DNA of 64,000 nt from an uncultured Prevotellaceae bacterium (GCA_902774815.1 CACYJV010000001.1:147809-211808), one strand, 5' to 3'. Shown: positions 43,469 to 52,900, numbered from the stretch's first letter. The notes: generated from the letters alone by a model not told the origin. Program-made: numbers and translations.

Positions 43469-43498
43469 GCAAAGATAACAAAAATAATCGTATCTTTG
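43469..43498. promoter_or_regulatory. Divergent -7 boxes for the importer operon and tcdA
   Basis: TATCTTTG occurs on the reverse strand (43476-43469) and on the forward strand (43491-43498). Each faces the gene on its side, with leaders of about 30 bases. Matching -33 boxes are weak. Confidence 0.55.
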
Positions 43499-43526
43499 CA
43501 TTTTTGAAACAGAAACTTGTTGCATC

Positions 43527-44270
43527 ATGAAGGAATTTCTCTCGCGTACGGAACTATTATTAGGCACCGAAGCTATCGACCGACTGCAGAGGGCTCGCGT
43601 CATCGTATTCGGCGTGGGCGGCGTGGGCGGCTATGCCACTGAAGTACTGGCACGTAGCGGCGTCGGCACCATTGCACTGGTCGATCCCGACAGCGTGGCA
43701 CCGTCGAACCTGAACCGCCAACTCATCGCCCTCCACTCCACCATAGGCCGACTGAAGGTCGATGTCATGGCCGAACGCATCGCCGACATCAACCCCGACT
43801 GCCGTGTGCTGAAGTTCCCGCTGTTCTACCTTCCCGAAAATGCCGACGAGATACCCCTGGCCGAATTCGACTATGTCGTCGACTGCATTGACACCGTGAA
43901 GGCAAAGCTAGACATCATACGCCGCTGCCATCAGCTGGCCCTGCCCGTCATCTCCAGCATGGGCGCAGCCAACAAGCTCGACCCGACAGCCTTCCGCGTG
44001 AGCGACATCGCAAAAACCAACATGGACCCGTTGGCGCGCGTCTTGCGCAAGAAGCTGCGCAAGGAAGGCATCGAACACTTCAAGGTCGTCTATAGTGAAG
44101 AACAGCCGCTGAAGCCCGTCATCACCGACGAGGAAATGCAACGCGAGGCCGATGCACTGGCTGCCAATGGCCGACGCTCACTGCCTGCCTCCTGTGCCTT
44201 CGTTCCTGCCGCTGCCGGATTGGTCATCGGAGGCGAAGTGATCAAGGACCTTGCGAAAGGGAGCGAATGA
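43527..44270 (+). CDS. tcdA: tRNA threonylcarbamoyladenosine dehydratase
   Basis: The 247-residue E1-like enzyme cyclises t6A37 in tRNA to its hydantoin form using ATP. The nucleotide-binding loop VFGVGGVGGYATEVLARSG (about 29-47), LVDPDSVAPSNLNRQ (near 52-66) and DCIDTVKAKLDIIRRC near 118 are typical of the TcdA branch of the ThiF family, as is SSMGAANKLDPTAFRVSDI. Length fits. It is monocistronic, with a hairpin after the stop. Confidence 0.93.
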   Translation: MKEFLSRTELLLGTEAIDRLQRARVIVFGVGGVGGYATEVLARSGVGTIALVDPDSVAPSNLNRQLIALHSTIGRLKVDVMAERIADINPDCRVLKFPLFYLPENADEIPLAEFDYVVDCIDTVKAKLDIIRRCHQLALPVISSMGAANKLDPTAFRVSDIAKTNMDPLARVLRKKLRKEGIEHFKVVYSEEQPLKPVITDEEMQREADALAANGRRSLPASCAFVPAAAGLVIGGEVIKDLAKGSE

Positions 44271-44294
44271 GAACTTACTATAGCCATGAAAAAC

Positions 44295-44326
44295 GACGGC
44301 ACCTGTGCTCACGCATGGGTGCCGTC
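44295..44326 (+). terminator. Hairpin after tcdA
   Basis: Perfect 9-base arms GACGGCACC / GGTGCCGTC with a 14-base loop lie 25 bases past the tcdA stop. The following T-tract is weak. Confidence 0.6.
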
Positions 44327-44416
44327 TGCTGTTTATCGCGATAACTCGATTCTATTGTCTAACAAACTAAATCTCTTTTTTGTTCCTGAGGATGTCGCAC
44401 TGCGCAGCCTATAATT

Positions 44417-46225
44417 CTACTCCATCTTCTCCACGACGAAATCGCAAGCCGAGAACCACTGACCAAGCCACGTCTGGCCCGTAAACTGCGAGTCACTGGT
44501 CAGGCCATAGCTGAGTGCTGTATTGGGTTTCGTGATGACGATGGGCTCAAACACAAGGCGACTCCAACCGTAACCCTCGCCATCGTTGGCGGCAACGATT
44601 TCCTTAATGTCGTGAGGTGCCTCCCACTGCCCGTGCTCATCGGGCTGCGTCGTCACGCGGATACGGTCGATGCTGTCGGCAGCAGCTTGCCAGATGCCAC
44701 CTTTCGTGTTGCCCTTGGCGGGAATCTCCTGCAACGTCTTCTGTCCATTGACAAGCGTATAGACGAAGGCTCCACGCCCGTTGGCACGTGCTGCACACGT
44801 CAGCCGATAGCGACCAGGCATCAGCGTATCGGTACGCTCGGCACGATAGCGCTGGCGATGCAGTTCGTCATAGCAGTCCAAATAGCGGTTGTTACTATAC
44901 TCATCGACGTAGTATTCGCCTTTCGCCGTGAAGCGGTCGTTGCAACCCTCTCCGTTCAGGATGCGCCAGCCATGGTTGTTCAGGAAGTCAAGTTCGTAGA
45001 GCCGCATCCTCACGCCATCCTCCGTCTCCACCATTTCATTAAGATTCAGCGCATCGGCACGCTCGTAGTGGCGGCTTACCTCGTCGAGGAAGGCTCCTGT
45101 GGAAATGGCCGTTGCCAGTGCAACAATCCACACGAGCAGCAACAGCAGCCGCTGCCATACCTTCAGCGGATGGACGAGGTGCTGCACGATGGCATAGGCG
45201 GGAATGAGCAGGGCTGCCAGCAAAGCCACAAGAAACGTCACGAACATATTCATGTTGCCCTCACGGATGGGCGTCATGTCCCAGTCAAAATACTGCGTGA
45301 CCGTTTCGGGCGAGTGAATGGCAAACAATGCCCAGAGCAGTGCGAACACGCCTCCGGTAAACAATGCCAATGCCAGGAGCACCATCAGGAACTTAAAAAT
45401 GGAAACGAAGAACTTCAATATGCCGTTGAACACCGATTTCACACCGCTGCTCTGCTTTACCTTGTCAACCTTTTCCGAGACATTCTGCACCACCTCCTCT
45501 GCCAGGTTCTGCATGTTCACAGGCTTGCCCTGCATCTTCAGCTGTTGCTCGGGTGTCTCGGCCTCAGGCATAATAAGCGCCAGTATGAGATAGATGAAGG
45601 CAAAGCCAAGGCAAACGTTGAAGTTGACGAGCATCAGCCATTGGTGACCGCCAAACACAGAGCCAAGCATTGAGAAAAGCACGATGGCAGCCACGACGCC
45701 CAGTCGCAACAAGGTCACATCGACCTCGAACGTCGAGGCAAGTCCCGACACCACGCCAGCCAGCATCTTGTCCTTCGGATTCCGATAGAAGCGGCGCTCT
45801 CGGAACAACTCCTTCAGTTGGTCGAAGAAGTCGCCCAGCTGACTCTTTGCCTGCTTGCCACCTTCTGGCTCAGCATTCTCCTTCTCCGAATTCTGCTCGG
45901 CACTCCCATCTTCCATCCCTTCTTGTGAAAGGTCAAGGGTGAGGCTCTCTCGGGAGGGACTTTCCCCATCCATCTCTTCCGGTTGTCCCACGCGCGTGAT
46001 CACCTGTTTCACGTGCTCAATGTTGATGGCCTCATGGCCCTGCGACTTCAGCTCTTCGAGCAATTCGGCAATACGTTCCTCCAGATCGTCGGCAATCTCA
46101 TTGCCACCTTCCTGCCGTTCGAAATACGAGCGTAACGTCTCAATGTAGTTATGCAACAGCTCGTAGGCATCCTCGTCGATGTTGAAGAGCCGTCCGCACA
46201 GATTGATTGTAATATTCTTTTTCAT
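44417..46225 (-). CDS. PspC-domain membrane protein
   Basis: From ATG 46225 the product has 602 residues. Layout: N-terminal cytoplasmic helical region (DDLEERIAELLEELKSQGHE), acidic linker near 90-125, and a PspC domain (RRFYRNPKDKMLAGVVSGLASTFEVDVTLLRLGVVAAIVLF, about 143-185). Several further membrane helices to about 385 and a large C-terminal domain outside the membrane segments follow. PspC proteins sense envelope stress. It is the second gene behind a PadR regulator, a common pair in Bacteroidetes, and was probably repressed by it. The C-terminal domain is not recognised. Confidence 0.85.
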   Translation of the reverse strand: MKKNITINLCGRLFNIDEDAYELLHNYIETLRSYFERQEGGNEIADDLEERIAELLEELKSQGHEAINIEHVKQVITRVGQPEEMDGESPSRESLTLDLSQEGMEDGSAEQNSEKENAEPEGGKQAKSQLGDFFDQLKELFRERRFYRNPKDKMLAGVVSGLASTFEVDVTLLRLGVVAAIVLFSMLGSVFGGHQWLMLVNFNVCLGFAFIYLILALIMPEAETPEQQLKMQGKPVNMQNLAEEVVQNVSEKVDKVKQSSGVKSVFNGILKFFVSIFKFLMVLLALALFTGGVFALLWALFAIHSPETVTQYFDWDMTPIREGNMNMFVTFLVALLAALLIPAYAIVQHLVHPLKVWQRLLLLLVWIVALATAISTGAFLDEVSRHYERADALNLNEMVETEDGVRMRLYELDFLNNHGWRILNGEGCNDRFTAKGEYYVDEYSNNRYLDCYDELHRQRYRAERTDTLMPGRYRLTCAARANGRGAFVYTLVNGQKTLQEIPAKGNTKGGIWQAAADSIDRIRVTTQPDEHGQWEAPHDIKEIVAANDGEGYGWSRLVFEPIVITKPNTALSYGLTSDSQFTGQTWLGQWFSACDFVVEKME

Positions 46226-46302
46226 AATTAAATGGACACCCACCTGGGGCTATTCAGTATTATCTAAATGATCATAAAATAATGTATAAGAAGTTAGATT
46301 AT

Positions 46303-46638
46303 TCACACCCCTTCTTTTTTCAACACCTCTACCGTGTTCTCAATCTCACTCCACGCTGCATCGAGTCCTGAAAGGAACACCTCGCCGTCGGGCGTCAGTG
46401 CGTAGTACTTTCGTGGAGGGCCCTGCGTACTCTCCTGCCACTCATAGCTGAGCAGCCCATCTTTCTTCAGTCGTGACAGCAACGGATAGAGCGTTCCCTC
46501 CACCACCAGCAGGTCAGCCTCCTTCAGTTGCTGGATGATGTCCGACGCATACGATGCCCGTCGCCTCAGCAGAAGTAGGACGCAATACTCCAGCATCCCT
46601 TTCCGCATCTGTGATTTTGCATTGTCGATGTTTACCAT
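46303..46638 (-). CDS. PadR-family transcriptional regulator
   Basis: The 111-residue protein is a short PadR (subfamily s2) winged-helix regulator: MLEYCVLLLLRRRASYASDIIQQL, the recognition region VVEGTLYPLLSRLKKDGLL (about 45-63), and the wing QGPPRKYYALTPDGE, with a C-terminal dimerisation helix. It lies 77 bases before the PspC gene. Direct repeats over the promoter upstream are a candidate operator, which would allow autoregulation. Confidence 0.9.
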   Translation of the reverse strand: MVNIDNAKSQMRKGMLEYCVLLLLRRRASYASDIIQQLKEADLLVVEGTLYPLLSRLKKDGLLSYEWQESTQGPPRKYYALTPDGEVFLSGLDAAWSEIENTVEVLKKEGV

Positions 46639-46708
46639 GTTTCTGTAATCTTATTTTATTTGTTGGCGTCTGAGCAGGGCTGATGCCCTACCCTCTCTTT
46701 TCATGCCG

Positions 46709-46752
46709 CAAAGATAGGCAAAATAATAGTACCTTGCAATACATAGTACCTT
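46709..46752 (-). promoter_or_regulatory. padR promoter with overlapping 10-base direct repeats
   Basis: Reverse-strand TTG (46739-46737), 20 bases and TATCTTTG (46716-46709) form the promoter. The 10-base word ATAGTACCTT (plus strand) occurs at 46726-46735 and again at 46743-46752, 17 bases apart, bracketing the -33 box. A regulator bound there would block transcription. Confidence 0.6.
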
Positions 46753-46806
46753 TCATTTTCCAAATATTTATTTTTTTTAACTATCAGACACCGCCTTTCC
46801 GATTAC

Positions 46807-46894
46807 AAAACAATGATTTGAGGGGACGAAACAATACCATTAGAACCATTAAACCTATGCTTTACGCTGGCAAAAGATGCCGCTTGCATCGTCT
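46807..46894. repeat. 22-base tandem array (4 units)
   Basis: Units start at 46807, 46829, 46851 and 46873, each opening with AAA and sharing a core like AAAACAATGATTT then GGGGAC. Two decayed units may follow. It lies between the padR and tex promoters and ends 36 bases before the tex -33 box. Compare 29174 and 58343. Confidence 0.7.
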
Positions 46895-46930
46895 AGAGTA
46901 CGTCGTGAATGAAGACAAATCAATGTAAAA

Positions 46931-46962
46931 TTTGGTATTAAGATGGAATTTGTGTATATTTG
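46931..46962 (+). promoter_or_regulatory. Promoter of tex
   Basis: TTTG (46931-46934), 20 bases, TATATTTG (46955-46962), 52 bases before the ATG. It fixes the tex start at 47015 rather than at the upstream in-frame ATG 46943, which lies within the promoter. Confidence 0.8.
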
Positions 46963-47014
46963 CAGGGTAAATAGCATCACAAGCATCAAGAACAAAAACC
47001 AGAAAACAAGAGAT

Positions 47015-49144
47015 ATGGATACAACAATATTTGCGAAAATCATTGCTGAGGCGCTGCAACTGCGCGAAGGGGCCGTGGCCAACACGATGACGCTGCTCGA
47101 CGAAGGGGCGACGATACCCTTTATAGCCCGCTACCGCAAGGAGCGAACGGGCGGACTCGACGAGGTGAAAATTGGGCAGATCAGCGACCAGTACGACCGG
47201 CTGAAGGAGTTGGCCAAACGAAAGGAGACCATCATAAAGACCATCGGCGAACAGGGGAAGCTGACGCCGGAGCTGCAGAAGCAGATTGAGACGACGTGGA
47301 ACGCGACGGAGTTGGAGGATTTGTACCTGCCATACAAGCCTCGCCGACGCACACGAGCACAGGTGGCGCGTGAACAGGGACTGGAACCGCTGGCACAAAT
47401 CATCATGCTGCAGCGAGAGCGTAACATCGAGGCCGTGGCACGGAGGTTCGTGAACGACGACATGATAGAAACACCCGAAGATGCCATTGCAGGTGCACAG
47501 GACATCATCGCCGAGACCATCAGCGAGGATGCTCAAGCACGTCAGCGGCTACGTACGACATTCATGCGCGAGGCAGTCATCACGTCGAAGGTGGTAAAAG
47601 CGAAGCGCGACGACGAGGGGGCAGCGAAATTCCGCGACTACTTCGACTTCACGGAACCGCTGCGACGCTGCTCGGGCAACCGCCTCTTGGCGATGCGCCG
47701 TGGCGAGAGCGAAGGATTCCTGCGCGTGAAGCTGAGTGTAGACGACGATAGGGCCATGGAACGGCTGCGCCGACAGTTCGTGCGGGGCTACGGTCCTTGC
47801 AGCGACCTGGTGAGCGAGGCTGCCGACGATGCGTATAAGCGTCTGCTGGAACCACAGATAGAGACAGAGACGGCTGCCGCCGTCAAGGTGAAGGCCGACG
47901 AGGAGGCCATCGGCGTGTTTGCCGAGAACCTGCGCCAGCTGCTGCTGGATGCACCGCTCGGTCAGAAGCGCGTAATGGGTGTGGATCCTGGCATCCGTAC
48001 GGGTTGCAAGGTGGTGTGCCTCGACGCACAAGGCAATCTGTTGCACCACGAGGTAGTGTATCCTTTCCCACCCCGTGGCACACGTCTGCAAGCAATGCTG
48101 CAATTCCGTGACATCGCCGAGAAATACCACGCCGAGGCCATCGCAGTGGGTAACGGCACGGCAAGCCGTGAGACGGCTGAGATACTGCGCGAGGCCGATG
48201 CGGCAACGGTCTATGTGGTCAGCGAAGACGGTGCCTCGATCTATTCGGCTTCGAAGATTGCCCGCGACGAGTTTCCCAACGAGGACGTCACCGTACGCGG
48301 TGCCGTGTCGATTGGTCGCCGTCTGATGGACCCGCTGGCCGAGTTGGTGAAGATAGACCCGAAGAGCATCGGCGTGGGACAATATCAGCACGACGTGGAC
48401 CAAGGAAAACTGAAGAAGAGCCTCGACCAGACCGTGGAGAGTTGCGTGAATCTGGTGGGCGTGAACCTGAACACTGCGTCGCAGCATCTGCTGACCTACG
48501 TCAGCGGACTGGGACCAACGCTGGCACAAAACATCGTGGACTACCGTCGCGACAACGGGGCTTTCACGTCGAGAGCGCAGCTGAAGAAGGTGGCGCGACT
48601 AGGTCCATCGGCCTACGAGCAGTGTGCGGGATTCCTGCGCATACCCGATGCCAAGAACCCTCTAGACAACACGGCCGTGCACCCCGAGCGCTATGCCCTG
48701 GTGGAACAGATGGCTAAGGACGCCGGCTGCACCGTCGGCGAGCTGATCAAGGACAAGGAGCGCCAAAAAGGTATCGACTTGCAACGCTATGTCACCACGG
48801 AGGTGGGCATGCCGACGCTCACCGACATCATGCGTGAGTTGGAGAAGCCTGGCCGCGACCCGCGTGGACAGGCGGAGACTTTCGAGTTCGACGACAATGT
48901 GCACGAGCTGGAAGACCTGAAGGTGGGTATGGTTCTGCCTGGCATCGTGACGAACATCACGAAGTTCGGTTGCTTCGTCGACATCGGTGTGCACCAGGAT
49001 GGCCTTGTACACATTTCGCAACTGGCCAACCGCTATGTGAGCGATCCGAACGAAGTGGTGAAACTGCATCAACACGTGGAGGTGCGCGTCACGGAAGTGG
49101 ATTTGCAGCGCCGCCGCATCTCGCTTAGCATGAGAAAAGGGTAA
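47015..49144 (+). CDS. tex: Tex-family S1 RNA-binding protein
   Basis: The 709-residue protein shows the Tex layout: N-terminal helical domain with GATIPFIARYRKERTGGLDE near 32, a YqgF/RNase H-like domain (VMGVDPGIRTGCKVVCLDAQG near 318), helix-hairpin-helix repeats (LTYVSGLGPTLAQNIVDYR near 491) and a C-terminal S1 domain (VGMVLPGIVTNITKFGCFVDIGVHQDGLVHIS near 635). It binds nucleic acid and is thought to act with RNA polymerase or in RNA turnover. The last codons run into an A-rich heptamer array. Confidence 0.94.
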   Translation: MDTTIFAKIIAEALQLREGAVANTMTLLDEGATIPFIARYRKERTGGLDEVKIGQISDQYDRLKELAKRKETIIKTIGEQGKLTPELQKQIETTWNATELEDLYLPYKPRRRTRAQVAREQGLEPLAQIIMLQRERNIEAVARRFVNDDMIETPEDAIAGAQDIIAETISEDAQARQRLRTTFMREAVITSKVVKAKRDDEGAAKFRDYFDFTEPLRRCSGNRLLAMRRGESEGFLRVKLSVDDDRAMERLRRQFVRGYGPCSDLVSEAADDAYKRLLEPQIETETAAAVKVKADEEAIGVFAENLRQLLLDAPLGQKRVMGVDPGIRTGCKVVCLDAQGNLLHHEVVYPFPPRGTRLQAMLQFRDIAEKYHAEAIAVGNGTASRETAEILREADAATVYVVSEDGASIYSASKIARDEFPNEDVTVRGAVSIGRRLMDPLAELVKIDPKSIGVGQYQHDVDQGKLKKSLDQTVESCVNLVGVNLNTASQHLLTYVSGLGPTLAQNIVDYRRDNGAFTSRAQLKKVARLGPSAYEQCAGFLRIPDAKNPLDNTAVHPERYALVEQMAKDAGCTVGELIKDKERQKGIDLQRYVTTEVGMPTLTDIMRELEKPGRDPRGQAETFEFDDNVHELEDLKVGMVLPGIVTNITKFGCFVDIGVHQDGLVHISQLANRYVSDPNEVVKLHQHVEVRVTEVDLQRRRISLSMRKG

Positions 49145-49245
49145 AAAAGTAAAAAGTAAAAAGGCAATGATATAAAAGATGCCCCACCGACTTCTCCGAA
49201 GTCATTCTATGGTCTACAGGTCATCTTCTATATCATTGCTTTTTT
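49139..49245. terminator. Heptamer tract and 24-base inverted repeat between convergent genes
   Basis: A GTAAAAA array (about 4 units) spans the tex stop. Arms at 49158-49181 and 49222-49245 pair over 24 bases with two mismatches, around a 40-base spacer holding a GACTTC/GAAGTC mini-hairpin. T-tracts on both strands fit bidirectional termination for tex and the beta-helix gene. Confidence 0.75.
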
Positions 49246-49253
49246 ATTTCATT

Positions 49254-52200
49254 TTAATTGCTGGTCTTGGGGGTCACACTGCGGGAGGTGCCGCCAGTGA
49301 GTGCTCCGCCTGTGGTGTAGGAGCCATCCCAAAGGGTGGTGGAAGGCTTGCTGACGGCTGTGCTGCCATAGACAACGGTGGCCGATGAACCACTCTTCAG
49401 TTCAGGACTGCTCATGAGTACCGTTGCGCTGCCGACGGTAGCCGGAATACGATAGGAGCACACGACGGTGCCACTGCTGTCCTTCAGGCTGAGGTAAGTG
49501 CCACCGTTCAGGCTGATGGACGACAGCGATACATAGGGCTGCGTGGCCCTCGTAGGCAGTCCACCGCCGCCACCACCGCCACCTTGCGAGCCGCCCGTGC
49601 CGATGACGGTGCCGCCATTGATGATAAAGGCAGCGTTGTCGCAGTCGAAACCTTCCTCGGGGCTGCTGGCACCAGAGGCAATGACCACGCCTGCGTTGAC
49701 AACGATGCCCGTGGTCCTGTCGTTGGAATCGATGGCGTCGTTGTTGGAGGCATGTGCCCAGACATTGCCATCGTTGAAGGTAATGGTGGATGCGGCATTG
49801 ATGGCGTCGTCATAGGCACTGCTCTCAAGTGTGCCGCCATGGAAGGTAATCGTGGACTTGCTCTCCAGTCCCTCGGCACCATTGGAGGACGTGCTCAAGG
49901 CGATAGTTCCGCCATAGACATCAATGGGCCCCATGCACTTCACAGCCTTGCAACTGCCGATGAAGCCTGCGTCCATAGGACCGCCGCCCCAGCCGCCACC
50001 GGACGACTCCGTGGCCAGATAGGTACCTGTGGTAGATACGGTGAGCTCGGGGCCCTGCCCTACTGCACCGGTATCGCCAATGACGAGGTGAGCGCCCGCA
50101 GCACCGCTGACGCTGCTGCTGCCGACCTTAATGCCCTTGCCGCCACGTGCAGAACTTTTGATGGTGATGGTGCCTCCTTGCAACGTCATGTTGCCATCGC
50201 TCTTCAGTCCACGGCAACCCACGCCCTCGGTACTGCCATTGCCGGTGTAAGTGGCTCCATCGCCAGTAAGCCTGATGTCGTAGGTACCGTCGGCAATGGT
50301 CAGCTGTCCATCGGTGGAAATGCCACGCGAAGCACTTCCTGTTCCCTTCAGGGTTAACCGGCCGCCGCGTCCGAAATAGTTGTTGCACTTAACGGCCGTA
50401 GCGTAGGCAGGATCGGTGCCAACGATCATGTAGGAGCCTGCCGACGTGACGTCGATGTCGCCACCACTGACGACGACGTCGCCATCGGCTTTGATGGCCT
50501 TGCTCATGGTGCCGCTATGGACAAGCGTCAGCGTACCACCGGAGATGTTGACGTCGGCATCGGTCTTCAGGCAGAATGCCTTGTAGGTTTCGCCTTCGCT
50601 GGCTGCCGAAGAGGCATTGGCATAGGTGTTGGTGACATCGCTGATGCTATAGGTTCGCGTGGAGCCCGACGTTGAATAGCTGTTGGCAATGCTGTAGAAA
50701 GCATCGCTGCCCGTCAGGTTCACATTGATGTCGGATGTGCGGATGGCATAGGAGGTCATGCTACCCCACCCCGACGTGTAGTTGTCGCTCTTGAAGTAAT
50801 AGGTGCCTGTGGTGGCGGCACCAAAATCATAATAGTAGAAGGTTTTCGTGGTGCCGTTGACCGTGAAACTCTTTTGGTTGGTCAGCGCGGCGACAAGGTT
50901 GTTCGTGCTATCGTAAAGGTAGACATTTGTCCAGGCCGACTGCTGTTGCCCACCAGGATAGCCGCCACCGCTGGTTGTAGGTACTGCCACATAGAGGCGA
51001 TAGCTCTTGGCAGTGGTCGAACCGCTCGAGGAGAGGTCGAGCACGCCACCTTCGCCATTGGCATGAATGTCGAGCGTACCGCCTTCGATGCTGATGCCAC
51101 TGTCAGCACTCAGGCCTCGGCCACCATCGGCCGTGTTGTTCACGATGATGGTGCCACCCGTCACGGAAATGGTGCTATCGGCTTTCAGGGCTGTCGTGTA
51201 GCTAGGGTCGGCAACGGTGCCGCCATCGGTAGCCACTGTGTTCACCATGTAGCCACCGCTCTGCGTCAGTGTGAGCGTTCCGTCGCTGACGACGATGTGA
51301 CTGTTCGACTTCAACGCCTTCACGTCGTCGCCTGTGCTGTTGACGCTGATTTCGCCCCCGGCGATAGTCATCAGCGAGTCGCATTTCAAGCCTGCAACGT
51401 CGTTGCCAACAAGCGTGATACCGATGCTGCCGCCCTTCACAATGAGCTGGCCATCGCCTTCGCTGCCGTCGAGCTTGGCTTCGGCCTGGATGCCGTCGCC
51501 AGTGACGCCCTCGATGATCACGTTGCCGCCTTTCTGCTCATAGTATTGTCCGGCATGGATGCCATCGCTCAGGGCACCCGTGATGTGGATGGTGCCCGTG
51601 GTCTTCTTCAGTTCAATATATTCCTTCGCGCTGATGGCGTGCTTCACGTTTCCTTGTACGGAAAGCGAGCCGCCGCCACTCACCTCGAGATGGCCCTTGC
51701 AATAGAGAGCAGCCTTCTGCGAACCAGTTCCATCGACGAGCGTGTTGGCTGTGCCTTCAGCCAACTGCAGGCTGACGCGCTTGCCGTCCTCAATGTCGAT
51801 GGCGGCTCCTTGCTGATTGGTCAGCGTAAGGCCCTGCAGAACGATGGACGTCTTGTAGGAGCCCTCATAGACGAACGAGCCATTGGAACAAGTGCCGCTC
51901 AGCGCCGTGACGTACTCATCGGTGGTGTTCGTATTGACGACTCGCACTGCCGTACCCTCGACAGTGACGGTCACATCGGTGGCCCATGCCTGCGGCATTC
52001 GATAGGTAGCCCCGTCGGCAGTGTAGTTGATAAACAACGTATCGACATCGTCGGTGACGATTTCAGTGGTGGAGTCCTTTCCCAAGATGATGTTCACGAG
52101 CGCCGTGACATCGGCAATGGTCACCGTGCCGTCGCCATTGACGTCGGCAGCCTGAAAGTCTACACTCCCTTGGGCTGGTGAGTCGGTTTGTCCAAGTATG

Positions 52201-52331
52201 ACATTCACCAGGGCCGTCACATCGGCAATGGTTACCGAACCATCGTCGTTGACATCGCCGACAAAACGCGGAAATGCCGCAAATGACACGAGGAACAACA
52301 CGAAAAGAAGGAATAAACGCTTCATAAACAA
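49254..52331 (-). CDS. Giant secreted carbohydrate-binding beta-helix protein with N-terminal dockerin-like pair
   Basis: The 1025-residue protein has a signal peptide (MKRLFLLFVLFLVSFAAFP). Directly after it come two EF-hand dockerin-like repeats (GDVNDDGSVTIADVTALVNVILG near 25 and DVNGDGTVTIADVTALVNIILG near 63). The remainder is a long right-handed beta-helix made of short turns such as GGTLTLTQSGGYMVN, IEGGTLDIHANGEGG and GGTITIKSSARGGKGI, resembling the Cthe_2159-type carbohydrate-binding domain. Paired SDGIHAG/GLKSDG turns carry Asp and may bind calcium. It probably binds pectin-like or other acidic glycans outside the cell. Dockerins are more often C-terminal, so N-terminal placement is notable. 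It is transcribed alone, converging on tex. Confidence 0.85.
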   Translation of the reverse strand: MFMKRLFLLFVLFLVSFAAFPRFVGDVNDDGSVTIADVTALVNVILGQTDSPAQGSVDFQAADVNGDGTVTIADVTALVNIILGKDSTTEIVTDDVDTLFINYTADGATYRMPQAWATDVTVTVEGTAVRVVNTNTTDEYVTALSGTCSNGSFVYEGSYKTSIVLQGLTLTNQQGAAIDIEDGKRVSLQLAEGTANTLVDGTGSQKAALYCKGHLEVSGGGSLSVQGNVKHAISAKEYIELKKTTGTIHITGALSDGIHAGQYYEQKGGNVIIEGVTGDGIQAEAKLDGSEGDGQLIVKGGSIGITLVGNDVAGLKCDSLMTIAGGEISVNSTGDDVKALKSNSHIVVSDGTLTLTQSGGYMVNTVATDGGTVADPSYTTALKADSTISVTGGTIIVNNTADGGRGLSADSGISIEGGTLDIHANGEGGVLDLSSSGSTTAKSYRLYVAVPTTSGGGYPGGQQQSAWTNVYLYDSTNNLVAALTNQKSFTVNGTTKTFYYYDFGAATTGTYYFKSDNYTSGWGSMTSYAIRTSDINVNLTGSDAFYSIANSYSTSGSTRTYSISDVTNTYANASSAASEGETYKAFCLKTDADVNISGGTLTLVHSGTMSKAIKADGDVVVSGGDIDVTSAGSYMIVGTDPAYATAVKCNNYFGRGGRLTLKGTGSASRGISTDGQLTIADGTYDIRLTGDGATYTGNGSTEGVGCRGLKSDGNMTLQGGTITIKSSARGGKGIKVGSSSVSGAAGAHLVIGDTGAVGQGPELTVSTTGTYLATESSGGGWGGGPMDAGFIGSCKAVKCMGPIDVYGGTIALSTSSNGAEGLESKSTITFHGGTLESSAYDDAINAASTITFNDGNVWAHASNNDAIDSNDRTTGIVVNAGVVIASGASSPEEGFDCDNAAFIINGGTVIGTGGSQGGGGGGGGLPTRATQPYVSLSSISLNGGTYLSLKDSSGTVVCSYRIPATVGSATVLMSSPELKSGSSATVVYGSTAVSKPSTTLWDGSYTTGGALTGGTSRSVTPKTSN

Positions 52332-52445
52332 ACTACTTTTATTATGTCTTGATGATATTTTTGGATGTACAAAAGTAGGGTTTTATACACCAACGGGAAA
52401 AAATAATCAACCAATCGCAGCTTTTCAAAAGCGAGTAGGCAGACA

Positions 52446-52483
52446 CGAAAAAAGGAGTTGCGCCCAAAACTGGATGCAACTCC
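52446..52483 (-). terminator. Rho-independent terminator of infC-rpmI-rplT
   Basis: Arms GGAGTTGCG / TGCAACTCC around a 12-base loop, followed on the reverse strand by six T residues, lie 30 bases past the rplT stop. Confidence 0.85.
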
Positions 52484-52514
52484 TTCAAAGATTTCTTCCG
52501 AAGTATGTAGTGAT

Positions 52515-52859
52515 TTACTTCACCTTCTCGACGATAGCCTTGAAAGCCTCGGGATTGTTCATAGCGAGGTCGGCAAGCACCTTGCGGTTGATCTGGATAC
52601 CAGCCTTAGAAAGCTTACCCATGAGAACGCTGTAGCTGATGCCTTCCTGACGAGCGGCAGCGTTGATACGCTGAATCCACAGAGCACGGAAAGTGCGCTT
52701 CTTGTTACGACGATCGCGATATGCATAGGTGAGACCTTTCTCCCAGGTGTTCTTAGCAACGGTCCAAACGTTCTTGCGAGCTCCAAAATAACCCTTAGTG
52801 AGCTTCAGAATGCGAGTTCTGCGTGCCTTAGAGGCAACATGATTTACTGATCTTGGCAT
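52515..52859 (-). CDS. rplT: 50S ribosomal protein L20
   Basis: The 114-residue ribosomal protein begins [30 protein letters not shown], characteristic of L20, and binds 23S rRNA early in assembly. It is last in infC-rpmI-rplT, 41 bases after rpmI, and a strong terminator follows. Confidence 0.98.
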   Translation of the reverse strand: MPRSVNHVASKARRTRILKLTKGYFGARKNVWTVAKNTWEKGLTYAYRDRRNKKRTFRALWIQRINAAARQEGISYSVLMGKLSKAGIQINRKVLADLAMNNPEAFKAIVEKVK

Positions 52860-52900
52860 AGTTCTTTTCTTCTTTTAACGTTCAACAAAAGGGTTCATGA

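Noticed and set aside
46807-46894. CRISPR remnant
   Set aside because: Same reason: contiguous degenerate units without repeat-spacer alternation.
50874-52181. 435-codon forward-strand open frame
   Set aside because: Antisense of the repetitive beta-helix protein; the repeats keep the opposite frame open.
25923-52331. Cellulosome based on the two dockerin-bearing proteins
   Set aside because: No cohesin, scaffoldin or glycan-degrading enzyme set is present; such dockerin-like modules are common in non-cellulosomal Bacteroidetes.
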